From NCBI GenBank assembly GCA_009926625.1, contig RFON01000004.1, positions 32,334-96,333 of the forward strand: DNA of 64,000 nucleotides. The letters are read 5' to 3'. Below the pieces are notes generated by a model. It saw only the letters and a list, made by a program, of their open reading frames with translations. It made no database searches and had not been told where the DNA came from. The DNA comes from Planctomycetota bacterium. Its GTDB lineage: Bacteria; Planctomycetota; Phycisphaerae; Phycisphaerales; SM1A02. Numbering within the stretch: position 1 is the stretch's first letter; the number at the start of each line of letters is the position of its first letter. Of the stretch, positions 17,576 to 25,381 are shown in pieces. The translations under genes were made by a program, and so were the position numbers.

Positions 17576-18361
17576 ATGAAGTCCAAACACATCAAGGCGG
17601 CGCTGCAGCACGAGGCGTGGCGAACCCTGCGAATCATGAGCGAATTCGTCGACGCCACCGACACGATGGTCCGCGTCGGTCCTGGTGTCGCGGTCTTCGG
17701 CTCCGCGCGCACGCGCCCCGAGCGCCACGAGTACGCGCAGGCAATCGACTGCGGCAAACAGTTGGTGCAGCGCGGCTTCGCGGTCATCACGGGCGGCGGT
17801 CCCGGCATCATGGAGGCCGCCAACAAGGGCGCGCTTGAGGGCGGCGGCGTCAGCGTCGGGCTGAACATCTCGCTGCCGTTTGAACAGAAGCCCAATCCGT
17901 ACCAGAGCGTCGAACTCACCTTCCGCTACTTCTTCGTCCGCAAGGTGATGTTCGTCAAGCACGCGCAAGGTTTCATCATCTTCCCTGGAGGCTTCGGCAC
18001 CATGGACGAGTTGTTCGAGTCCCTGACGCTGATCCAGACGCTGAAGATCGTTCCATTCCCGGTGGTGCTGATGGGCACCGCGTTCTGGAAGCCGCTGCTC
18101 GACTGGATGCGCACCACGCTCGCCGAGGATTTCGGCACGATCTCGCGGGATGACTTCGATCTCTTCCGTGTCACGGATGATGTCAGCGAAGCGGTCGACA
18201 TCGTGCACGAGGTTCACGCGGGGCGCAGGCTGTGGGCGCCGAAGCTGCCGCGTTTCGCATCGGATCCCGCGCCCGCCGAGGAAGAGGGCATTCGTCCTGG
18301 TATCCATCCGCGCCGCCACTTCAAGGGCGACGCGTATCTCGGCGTCGACAACCTCGAGTGA
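17576..18361 (+). CDS. LOG-family (TIGR00730) Rossmann-fold protein
   Basis: A 261-residue protein of the lysine-decarboxylase-like LOG family, which in characterised members hydrolyses nucleoside monophosphates to base and ribose 5-phosphate (cytokinin-type or general AMP/nucleotide hydrolases). The diagnostic motifs are GGGPGIMEAANKGA and the later FPGGFGTMDELFE, the PGGxGT loop with the catalytic Glu. The first 35 residues are helical; the last 45 are polar and probably flexible. It is divergent from folC through a compact bidirectional promoter and convergent with hrpB. Confidence 0.9.
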   Translation: MKSKHIKAALQHEAWRTLRIMSEFVDATDTMVRVGPGVAVFGSARTRPERHEYAQAIDCGKQLVQRGFAVITGGGPGIMEAANKGALEGGGVSVGLNISLPFEQKPNPYQSVELTFRYFFVRKVMFVKHAQGFIIFPGGFGTMDELFESLTLIQTLKIVPFPVVLMGTAFWKPLLDWMRTTLAEDFGTISRDDFDLFRVTDDVSEAVDIVHEVHAGRRLWAPKLPRFASDPAPAEEEGIRPGIHPRRHFKGDAYLGVDNLE

Positions 18362-18396
18362 GCGCCCTGCGCCGCGTCAGCGCCCCGCGTGCAGCG

Positions 18397-20958
18397 TCAG
18401 CGCCACTCGTGGCGTGGATAGCGACGGCTCAGTTCGGGGCGCAACTGCGGATACAGCACGCGCCAGAATGCGGGAAGGTCGCTCGTCACCTGCAGCGGTC
18501 GCCGATGTGGGCCGAGGATCTCGAGCAGCACAGGAACGCGCCCTCCACCAACGCATGGTGATGTCTCAAGTCCGTACAGGTCTTGGATCTTCGCCGCGCC
18601 GCGCACGGGCTGGCCCGGCTCATAGTGCAGCCGCATTCGGAAACCGCGCGGCAGGGTGATCTCGGTGGGCGCCATCTGCTGAACGAAGCGCCGATCGTCG
18701 AACGAGAGCGCCCCCTGCAACACCTCGAGCGATGGACGACCGCGCACTTCGCTCCACCGCGTTGCGCCCGCAGCGAGTTCCGCGAAGAGGATTCGCAGGT
18801 CATCGTCGCCGAAGACATCAAGCCTCCGCTCGGGCGCGAGCGCAGCGACCCAGCGAACGCGCGCGATCCACGGGACGCACTTCTCTTCCCAGTCATCGGG
18901 GCGCCGCCCATCCGCGACCATCTGCGCGGCGATCACATCCGCCGCCGCCCCCGCATCGCGCGGTGGCCGCACGGTCGACTCGATCACCACATCATCGAAG
19001 CGCCGCTCCTCCACCGACACCACGGCCTCGCGCTCGGCATCCCAGCGTTGCTCGTTCACACGCTCGAATCGCTGCGGCAGTGTCGCCTCCACCCAGTGCA
19101 GGTGCAGTCCGTTCACCATCGCCAGCACCGTCTGCGATGCATCGCCCTCGCCGACCTGACGCACATCGAAGGCGATCAGGGGACCAGCTCCCTGATGGAG
19201 GCTTGATCGGTCGATCGACACCTTCCGCCGACCGCGCATCGAAGCGTGCGGTCGCTGTGCATCGATGCGCCAGCCGACCCGATCGGGGAAGCCAAGCATG
19301 AACGCCGCCGCAACCTCGGCATCATCGTCGGTGTGCGCGGGAGGGTGCGGCGATGCCGCCTGCACGCAGGACTCTGCTGCACGCTGCAGGTGCGCCGCGG
19401 CGCGCTCCATCTCTCGCGCCGTGACAGCGTCGAGGCGCCCGCGAGCACCGCGCTTCCATGCATGCCACGCGCGCTCGCGCGCCGTGAGATCGCCGGGCAG
19501 GTCTGCACGCTCAAGCGCGCCGCGAAGCGCCGCAGCCTCTTCGCGCTCAAAGGGATCACGCTCCGCAAGCAGCGCAGCCCACCATGCCACGCGCGCTGCC
19601 ACGCCACGCCGTGCGCCCTCGAGCAGCGCCCTCGCAAGCCGCGGATGCGCAGGAACGCGCGCCATCGCTCTTCCGTCGTCCGTGATCTCGCCATCCTCGC
19701 TGAGCGCGCCGCACTGACGCAGCACATCGTTCGACCGCGCAAGCGACGCCGGCGTTGGCGCATCGATCCATGGAAACGCCGCGACATCATCCAACCCAGC
19801 TGCACGCAGAGCCAGCACCGCTTCCGAGAGGTCGATGCGGTGTACCTCGGGAGCCTCGAACGCCGCTCGTCGCCCATGCGACGCGCTGCTCCACAGGCGC
19901 ATGCACGCGCCAGGCCCCGTGCGCCCCGCGCGACCTGCGCGCTGCGCGGCGCTCGCCTGGCTGATCGGCTCCACACGGAGCGCGTTCAAGTCGCGCTGCA
20001 TGTCGAAGCGGTGGATGCGCGCCACGCCACTGTCGACCACCCAGCGAATGCCTGGGATCGTGAGGCTCGTTTCCGCGATGTTCGTGGCGAGGATCACGCG
20101 CCGTTTCGCGCTCGGCGCGAAGACGCGGTCCTGCTCCTCGGGCTGTTGACCGCCATGCAGCGGCAGCAGTTCGACCTCCGCAGCCGAGCGCCCAGCGCGC
20201 ATCATTTCCAGCGTGCGTGCAATCTCGCCGCGACCCGGCAGGAACACCAACCCATCGCCGCCGAAACGATCGATCGCCTCCATCGCCTCCTGCGCCGCAC
20301 GCGCACACGCATCCTCGCCGCTCCGCGCATCCGAACGGTGTTCGACCGTCACGGGATGAAGCCGCCCTTCGACCTGCAGCGGATCCACTTCAAGTGAACG
20401 CGCCACGCGCGCCGCATCGAGCGTTGCGCTCATGACGACCAGCGCGGGCGATGCGCCGCGCGCGCCGTTGGGCGCATGCGAGGGCTGCGAGAGCTGCCGC
20501 CCCAGCGCTTGCGCGCGGAGCACCAATCCAACCGCCAAGTCCGACGAGAGTCCGCGTTCGTGGAACTCATCCACGATGACCGTACTGATGTCATCAAGCC
20601 CGCCGCGCGAAGTCGCCATTCGCACGAACAAGCCGTCCGTCATGAAGAGGATGCGCGTGCGGGAACTTTCGTTTCGGTCGAATCGTGTTCGCCATCCGAC
20701 CAGGTCGCCTTCTCGAACGCCCATCTCGTGTGCCACCCGACGCGCCACCGCACGCGCCGCCAACCGCCTCGGCTGCAGCACGACGATCCGTCCCTCATCC
20801 GCGAACCCAGCGCGCGCCAGCACTTGCGGCACCTGCGTCGTCTTCCCCGAACCAGTCTCCGCCACGAGCACCAGTCGCCGAGCCTCACGCAACTGGCGAA
20901 CGATCGACGCCGCGTGCTGAAGCACCGGCAGCGCCGGCGCGTTCGGATCAGAAGGCAT
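18397..20958 (-). CDS. hrpB: ATP-dependent helicase HrpB (DEAH-type)
   Basis: An 853-residue superfamily 2 RNA helicase of the HrpB branch. Motif I is ETGSGKTTQVPQ, motif II VIVDEFHERG (DEFH rather than DEAH, as usual for HrpB), motif III MSATLDAARV, and motif VI the QRAGRAGRTGPGACMRLW stretch. The C-terminal HrpB domain runs to residue 853. The cellular role of HrpB is poorly known; it is thought to remodel RNA. ATG 20958 overlaps the upstream gene stop by 11 bases; an ATG seven codons earlier is an alternative. The gene is probably cotranscribed with the membrane-anchored orphan before it. Confidence 0.92.
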   Translation of the reverse strand: MPSDPNAPALPVLQHAASIVRQLREARRLVLVAETGSGKTTQVPQVLARAGFADEGRIVVLQPRRLAARAVARRVAHEMGVREGDLVGWRTRFDRNESSRTRILFMTDGLFVRMATSRGGLDDISTVIVDEFHERGLSSDLAVGLVLRAQALGRQLSQPSHAPNGARGASPALVVMSATLDAARVARSLEVDPLQVEGRLHPVTVEHRSDARSGEDACARAAQEAMEAIDRFGGDGLVFLPGRGEIARTLEMMRAGRSAAEVELLPLHGGQQPEEQDRVFAPSAKRRVILATNIAETSLTIPGIRWVVDSGVARIHRFDMQRDLNALRVEPISQASAAQRAGRAGRTGPGACMRLWSSASHGRRAAFEAPEVHRIDLSEAVLALRAAGLDDVAAFPWIDAPTPASLARSNDVLRQCGALSEDGEITDDGRAMARVPAHPRLARALLEGARRGVAARVAWWAALLAERDPFEREEAAALRGALERADLPGDLTARERAWHAWKRGARGRLDAVTAREMERAAAHLQRAAESCVQAASPHPPAHTDDDAEVAAAFMLGFPDRVGWRIDAQRPHASMRGRRKVSIDRSSLHQGAGPLIAFDVRQVGEGDASQTVLAMVNGLHLHWVEATLPQRFERVNEQRWDAEREAVVSVEERRFDDVVIESTVRPPRDAGAAADVIAAQMVADGRRPDDWEEKCVPWIARVRWVAALAPERRLDVFGDDDLRILFAELAAGATRWSEVRGRPSLEVLQGALSFDDRRFVQQMAPTEITLPRGFRMRLHYEPGQPVRGAAKIQDLYGLETSPCVGGGRVPVLLEILGPHRRPLQVTSDLPAFWRVLYPQLRPELSRRYPRHEWR

Positions 20959-21652
20959 CCGAGTAGCGCTTGCGCACATCCTGGAGGAAGCGCGAAATCT
21001 GCCCCTGCTGTTTCGGCGATGCGGTGACCTCCACCTCGCGCGTCCAGATGCTCATGAACCCAAGCGCGCCATCCTCGCTCAGCTTCGGCACATCCTCGTC
21101 CTTCATCCGCTCCTCGCCGCGCGACGAATCGCGGCGGATGCGCTCCACGCGCTCGCGGTCACTGATGTCACGCTCCTTGCCGGTCGCGAGGCGTTCGCCC
21201 ATCTTGCTCCACTCGACGACCCAGCGGTCGATGTAGGCGTCGCGCTCCGCGGGCGCCGTGTTGAAGTAGCCATCGGCCCCCTGCCACAGGATGTCGCGCG
21301 CCAGCACTCGCACATTCTGCGTCATTTGCTCGCGCACCGGCCCCGTGACGCCCGCCATGAAACCGGCCATCGCCGCGCTCTCCGATGACTCCATGCCGCG
21401 GAAGCGGTCACTCAGTTCGCGAAGGAACCGCATGCGCTCTTCGAGCGGCAGTTCGTTGAAGTCATCCATCGCGAGATAGCCGAGGACATCGTCGACGGGA
21501 CTGTCGAAGATCGACGGCGGCGGCTTCCATCGCACGACAGCCCACCAGTACGCACCGCCGCCGACGAGCAGCAGCAGCACGAGCACGGCTGCACCGCGAA
21601 GGATTGCGCCGCGCCGTTCGTTCAGCCAATCGATCAGGTCACGAAGGTTCAT
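20948..21652 (-). CDS. Hypothetical membrane-anchored protein, 234 aa
   Basis: I do not recognise a family. The protein has one N-terminal membrane helix (residues 18-40, LRGAAVLVLLLLVGGGAYWW) with basic residues before it, so the C-terminal 190 residues probably lie outside the cytoplasm. That part is helical and highly charged (LPLEERMRFLRELSDRFRG; ERVERIRRDSSRGEERM). It starts 90 bases after the pseudopilin gene stop, across a short tandem repeat, and overlaps the hrpB start by 11 bases. Confidence 0.7.
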   Translation of the reverse strand: MNLRDLIDWLNERRGAILRGAAVLVLLLLVGGGAYWWAVVRWKPPPSIFDSPVDDVLGYLAMDDFNELPLEERMRFLRELSDRFRGMESSESAAMAGFMAGVTGPVREQMTQNVRVLARDILWQGADGYFNTAPAERDAYIDRWVVEWSKMGERLATGKERDISDRERVERIRRDSSRGEERMKDEDVPKLSEDGALGFMSIWTREVEVTASPKQQGQISRFLQDVRKRYSDAF

Positions 21653-21720
21653 GGTGTTCGTTCGCGAGGCACCTGCTGTGCGGCGACTGCGCTCTTGGAA
21701 GGTACCCGCCTGTGGTTCAT

Positions 21721-21746
21721 TCGATCCATTCGATCGATTCGATCAT
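21721..21746. repeat. Degenerate 9-bp tandem repeat (2.9 units)
   Basis: Three consecutive units of the form TCGATCNAT (21721-21729, 21730-21738 and 21739-21746, the last one base short). It overlaps the pseudopilin stop codon and extends into the gap before the next gene. A related 9-bp repeat occurs inside ftsK at 57029-57055. Confidence 0.6.
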
Positions 21747-22393
21747 GGCTCCTCCGCATCGAACTCCACCTTGATCGCGCGGGCCGATCCGTCGAGATAG
21801 ACGCCGTTGCGCGGAACGCGCGTGCCGCCAGGATGTCGGTCGGCGCTGTCGAGCAGCAGTGGGAAGAGCCCCTTGCTGTCGTCTTCGAACAGGGCCAGCA
21901 CCAGCTTCGACTCCGTCTGCAGCCGAAGCTGTTCGCGCTGCACCGGCGACGCATCCTGCGGCATCGCGAGCAACACCTGGAGCACTTGGAACTGGATCTC
22001 AGGCGTGAAGCGGATCAGCCCTGGAAAATAGGTGTAACTGGTGCCTGTCTCGAGCGACTCGGTGTCGATGTCGGACGGGCACAGCCAGGTCGGACTATCA
22101 ACCGCCATGAACTTCGACAGCAGATTCGGCAGCCCTCCCTCCGTACCGTCGGGCGTCACGACGGGCAGGAAGTCGCACATCGGCAGCAGCCCCTTGTTGG
22201 CGGTCTGATAGGACTGCAGCGCGGAGAAATTCTGGCGCAGGTTGCTGAGGCAGCCGGTGTTCTGGCTCTCGCGCTGGATCATCTTGTAGGCGGGGACCGT
22301 GATGCCAACCAGCAACACGATGATGCCGACCACCACCAGTGCTTCCACCAGCGTGAACGCCCTCGCGCGGGTCGTGCGCAACCGATGCATCAT
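21743..22393 (-). CDS. Type II secretion / type IV pilin-like pseudopilin
   Basis: A 216-residue protein with a class III prepilin leader: basic MMHRLRTTRAR, then the peptidase site before FTLVEALVVVGIIVLL, with Phe+1 and Glu+5 as expected, which would be cut by the prepilin peptidase. The rest resembles planctomycete prepilin-type proteins, with LCPSDIDTESLETG carrying a loop Cys. Such proteins assemble into type II secretion pseudopili or short pilus-like fibres. No other secretion genes are nearby. The ATG overlaps the ftsY stop by four bases, so it is coupled to ftsY. Confidence 0.83.
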   Translation of the reverse strand: MMHRLRTTRARAFTLVEALVVVGIIVLLVGITVPAYKMIQRESQNTGCLSNLRQNFSALQSYQTANKGLLPMCDFLPVVTPDGTEGGLPNLLSKFMAVDSPTWLCPSDIDTESLETGTSYTYFPGLIRFTPEIQFQVLQVLLAMPQDASPVQREQLRLQTESKLVLALFEDDSKGLFPLLLDSADRHPGGTRVPRNGVYLDGSARAIKVEFDAEEP

Positions 22394-23340
22394 GCACCAA
22401 TCGTAGTCGCGGGCACCGCAAAAACCGCGTCGACGAATCGTTTTGGATCGAACGGCTCGACATCTTCCGGCTGCTCGCCGACGCCGATCAGCTTCACTGG
22501 AATCCCCAGCGCATCATGGATCGCCACCGCCACGCCGCCGCGCGCGGTGCCATCCATCTTCGCGAGAAACAGTCCCGTGACCGCCACTGCCTGGCGGAAC
22601 GCCGTCGCCTGCACGATCGCGTTCTGCCCGCTCGTGGCGTCGAGCACGAGCAGGACCTCATGCGGTGCTCCTGGAATCTGCCGCGCGATGACATCGCGGA
22701 TCTTGGTCAGCTGCCGCATCAGGCTCGCCTCGTTGTGCAGCCGCCCCGCGGTGTCCACCAGCAGCACATCCACGCCACGCTTGACCGCCGCCTGCGCCGC
22801 ATCGAACGCGACCGCCGCGGGATCGCCGCCAGTCGAACCCTTCACCACTTCCACCCCGAGTCGCTGCGCCCAGATCCCCAACTGCTGAACGGCTCCCGCG
22901 CGGTATGTGTCCGCCGCGGCAAGCAGGACGGAGCGCCCAGACTTGCGGATCGAGTGCGCAATCTTCGCGACGCTCGTGGTCTTTCCGACACCATTGACGC
23001 CAACCACCAGGACCACCGCGGGCTTGCCAACACCCACCGCGATCTCGCGCGACGAATCACCTCCAGCCGCGAGCCGCTCGGCGAGCACACGCTTGAGGTG
23101 ATCAAGCGCATCCTCGCCGCGTTCGACGCGTCCCGCCCGAAACTCCGTCCGCAGCGCCTGCACGATCTCGCGCGCCGCCTTCACCCCGACATCAGCCGCC
23201 ACCAGTTGCGCTTCGATCTCGTGCAGGAGTTCTTCGCTGAGGCGCCGACCATGCAGCATGCTGCGCAGCCCCGCGCCAAACACCGAAGCGGTCTTCGCGA
23301 GCCCGCGGCGAATCGCATCGAATGTGGAAGCGAAGAGCAT
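22390..23340 (-). CDS. ftsY: Signal recognition particle receptor FtsY
   Basis: A 316-residue SRP-receptor GTPase that docks ribosome-SRP complexes at the inner membrane. The NG domain is complete: P-loop GVNGVGKTTSVAKIA, DTAGRLHNEAS, and AKMDGTARGG near the nucleotide base. The long acidic A domain of E. coli FtsY is absent. The N terminus is a short amphipathic helix (FDAIRRGLAKTASVFGAGL) that could contact lipid, as in short FtsY proteins. ATG 23340 is ten bases after nusB; longer in-frame starts lie inside nusB. Confidence 0.94.
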   Translation of the reverse strand: MLFASTFDAIRRGLAKTASVFGAGLRSMLHGRRLSEELLHEIEAQLVAADVGVKAAREIVQALRTEFRAGRVERGEDALDHLKRVLAERLAAGGDSSREIAVGVGKPAVVLVVGVNGVGKTTSVAKIAHSIRKSGRSVLLAAADTYRAGAVQQLGIWAQRLGVEVVKGSTGGDPAAVAFDAAQAAVKRGVDVLLVDTAGRLHNEASLMRQLTKIRDVIARQIPGAPHEVLLVLDATSGQNAIVQATAFRQAVAVTGLFLAKMDGTARGGVAVAIHDALGIPVKLIGVGEQPEDVEPFDPKRFVDAVFAVPATTIGA

Positions 23341-23350
23341 CAGCGCAGCC

Positions 23351-23827
23351 TCACGACACCGGATCGCCCGACGCGCCCTGTTCGGCGCGAGTGATCGCGA
23401 TGCGATCGAGGATCGCATTGATGAACGCGTAGCTGCGCTCGGTGCTGTAGACCTTCGCCAACTCCACCGCACCGTTGATGGCGAGTGGCGCAGGAACGCT
23501 GCCGTGCACGATCTCCCAGTAGCCGATTCGCAGGATGTTGCGGTCCACTCCCGCCTGGCGATTGGTCGGCCACTCGGGCGCAAGCGCAGTCACTTCGCGG
23601 TCCGCGTCCGCGCGCGCATCCCACGCCGCGCGCGCGAGCGTCATGCCGCCTGGGACAGCCTCGGGCGGGAAGTCGCACTCCCATTCGATTGGATCGCTCG
23701 GGCGCGTCTCACCCGCCCGCGCCTGGAACGAGCGCGCAAGAAGGTCGGAATCCGCGGGACCACCGCCGAGATCGAACTGAAACAGCGCCTGCAGCGCGCA
23801 GCAGCGCTCTTGGTGCGATGCGCTCAC
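23351..23827 (-). CDS. nusB: Transcription antitermination protein NusB
   Basis: A 158-residue NusB: SHQERCCALQALFQFDLG at the start and the conserved C-terminal VDRNILRIGYWEIVHG followed by INGAVELAKVYSTERSYAF. NusB with S10 binds boxA RNA and promotes rRNA antitermination. The region between these parts is about 20 residues longer than in E. coli. The start is the GTG at 23827, whose last two bases form part of the ribH stop (GTGA overlap). This ribH-nusB order is common in bacteria. Confidence 0.92.
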   Translation of the reverse strand: MSASHQERCCALQALFQFDLGGGPADSDLLARSFQARAGETRPSDPIEWECDFPPEAVPGGMTLARAAWDARADADREVTALAPEWPTNRQAGVDRNILRIGYWEIVHGSVPAPLAINGAVELAKVYSTERSYAFINAILDRIAITRAEQGASGDPVS

Positions 23828-24348
23828 CGCATCGATCCCGCGCCACGAGGCGATGCGTGTGCCGAACTGCCTTGCAGCACGCGAATCGCGGCGACGGCAC
23901 GAAGCGCAGCACCCATCGCCTCCTCGCCCTTGTTGCCCTTGGCGCCGCCCGCGCGCGCGCGCGCCTGTTCGATCGTGGCGCATGTCAGGACGCCGAAGCA
24001 CACTGGCTTGCCACTGTCGAGGCCCACGCGCATCAACCCGTGCGCGACGGCATCGGAGATGTAGCGATCGTGGCTGGTCTCTCCCGTCAGCACACAGCCG
24101 ATGGCCACCACCGCATCCACATCCGCGCGCTGCGCAGCTGCCGCGGCGATCACCGGCAATTCAAACGCGCCTGGCGCAGTGATCTGCTCGAGCCGTTCTG
24201 GACGCCCTCCCGCGACCTCGAACGCGCGCCGAGCGCCCGCCGCGAGCGTTCCACTGATGTCTGCGTGATAGCCGCTCACGACCAGCACGACCGACATGTC
24301 GTCCGCTCGCAGTGCGGAAGGATCTGATGCGTGATCAAGCGGTTTCAT
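23824..24348 (-). CDS. ribH: 6,7-dimethyl-8-ribityllumazine synthase
   Basis: A 174-residue enzyme of riboflavin biosynthesis. It condenses 5-amino-6-ribitylaminouracil with 3,4-dihydroxybutanone 4-phosphate. Substrate-loop motifs are APGAFELPVIAAA and IGCVLTGETSHDRYI with the conserved His, and the C-terminal GNKGEEAMGAALRAV is typical. It normally forms pentamers or 60-mer capsids. It heads the operon ribH-nusB-ftsY-pseudopilin. The -10-like TACCAT lies eleven bases upstream and shares its TA with the promoter of the divergent prenyltransferase gene. Confidence 0.95.
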   Translation of the reverse strand: MKPLDHASDPSALRADDMSVVLVVSGYHADISGTLAAGARRAFEVAGGRPERLEQITAPGAFELPVIAAAAAQRADVDAVVAIGCVLTGETSHDRYISDAVAHGLMRVGLDSGKPVCFGVLTCATIEQARARAGGAKGNKGEEAMGAALRAVAAIRVLQGSSAHASPRGAGSMR

Positions 24349-24359
24349 GTGGGAGAGAG

Positions 24360-24369
24360 ATGGTAGCCT
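24360..24369. promoter_or_regulatory. Bidirectional promoter ribH / UbiA-like gene, shared -10 core
   Basis: ATGGTAGCCT contains TACCAT for ribH (minus) and TAGCCT for the prenyltransferase (plus), overlapping in the central TA. TAGCCT ends six bases before the ATG, predicting a start exactly at the codon. The start codons are 27 bases apart. Confidence 0.47.
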
Positions 24370-24375
24370 CGCACC

Positions 24376-25350
24376 ATGGCGGGCGTCGCACGCAAAGTGC
24401 TCTCCGCAGTCGAGCTGACGCGCACATCAATGGCTTTCGGAGCCATCACCGACCTGTGGCTCATCGTCATCCTTTCGCGCTCACAACCTGCGTATCACTA
24501 CATGCCGGTGGCAACGATGCCGCTGGCGCAGGCGCTTGCGTGCTCTGGCATCACCGCCATCGGGCTGTTCGCGTTCGGCTCCACGCTGAACGACCTGCTC
24601 GACGCGCGCCGCGACCGCATCCTCAGTCGGCAGCGTCCCCTCGCTGCGGGAGACCTCGGCGGCACGCAGGCGCTCACGCTGGCCCTCGGGTCGCTGCTGA
24701 TGGCAATCGCCGGTGCCGTGCTGTTCGGCAGCGGCGCTCTGCTGATCACACTGCTCGTGGCGGGCGGACTGGTCTTCTACAACGGCGCCGGCAAGTACAT
24801 CCCCGGCATCGGCATCATGACGATCGGACTGCTGCACGCGGCGCACATGCTGATCCCCAACGATCAGTTCACCTTCACGCTGCCGGCATGGCTCGCGATG
24901 ACGCATGCGCTGGTGGTCGCAGGCGCGGTGCACATCCTGCAAGGCAAGCGCCCCGCGCTGTCTCGGCGCGCGATCGCCTCGGTTGCGGCTGGTTGGATCG
25001 CTTGGAGCAGCGTGCTCATCGGCCTCGGCATCGTGCGGTCCTCGGGGTCATTCTGGCCAAGCGATGCGCCGCCTTGGGGAGCGCTCGTGCCGGTGATCGC
25101 AGCCGCCGGCTTCGGCGCGGTCCTGCTGCGCAAGATCCCCCGCGCGCTGACGCCGCAGATCGCCGCATCGAAGGTCGCACGCTATGGCGCGCTGTGGCAA
25201 TCGGTGTACGCGGCCTCCTGGCTCTTCGCGTGGGGGCAGTTCGGGTGGGGCGTGGTCGCGCTCGTCATGGCAGCTGCGGCCTTTGGACTCACCATGGCGG
25301 TCAAGGAAGCGTCGACCGCCCTGAACGATCCGCTCGGCTTCCGCGGCTGA
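24376..25350 (+). CDS. UbiA-family prenyltransferase-like membrane protein
   Basis: A 324-residue integral membrane protein with about nine helices. The first Asp-rich motif is NDLLDARRDRILSRQRPL, matching NDxxDxxxD, which binds the prenyl diphosphate through Mg2+. The second canonical Asp motif is not obvious; YNGAGKYIPGIGIM lies near where it should be. UbiA enzymes attach prenyl chains to quinone, heme or lipid head groups, and the acceptor cannot be inferred. The gene is divergent from ribH and stops 31 bases before the LptD-like gene. Confidence 0.83.
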   Translation: MAGVARKVLSAVELTRTSMAFGAITDLWLIVILSRSQPAYHYMPVATMPLAQALACSGITAIGLFAFGSTLNDLLDARRDRILSRQRPLAAGDLGGTQALTLALGSLLMAIAGAVLFGSGALLITLLVAGGLVFYNGAGKYIPGIGIMTIGLLHAAHMLIPNDQFTFTLPAWLAMTHALVVAGAVHILQGKRPALSRRAIASVAAGWIAWSSVLIGLGIVRSSGSFWPSDAPPWGALVPVIAAAGFGAVLLRKIPRALTPQIAASKVARYGALWQSVYAASWLFAWGQFGWGVVALVMAAAAFGLTMAVKEASTALNDPLGFRG

Positions 25351-25364
25351 ATCGTTCCCTCCCG

Positions 25365-25370
25365 TAGCAT
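25365..25370 (+). promoter_or_regulatory. -10-like hexamer for the lptD-like gene
   Basis: TAGCAT followed by CCGCCGCCACG and then the ATG at 25382. The same TAGCATCCGCC block occurs on the minus strand before lemA (30387-30392), which supports it as a promoter element. Confidence 0.38.
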
Positions 25371-25381
25371 CCGCCGCCACG

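Noticed and set aside
18374..18404. Direct repeat GCGTCAGCGCC (18374-18384 and 18394-18404) at the end of the LOG and hrpB genes
   Set aside because: Two short copies in GC-rich DNA, one inside the hrpB coding end, without pairing or a known function.
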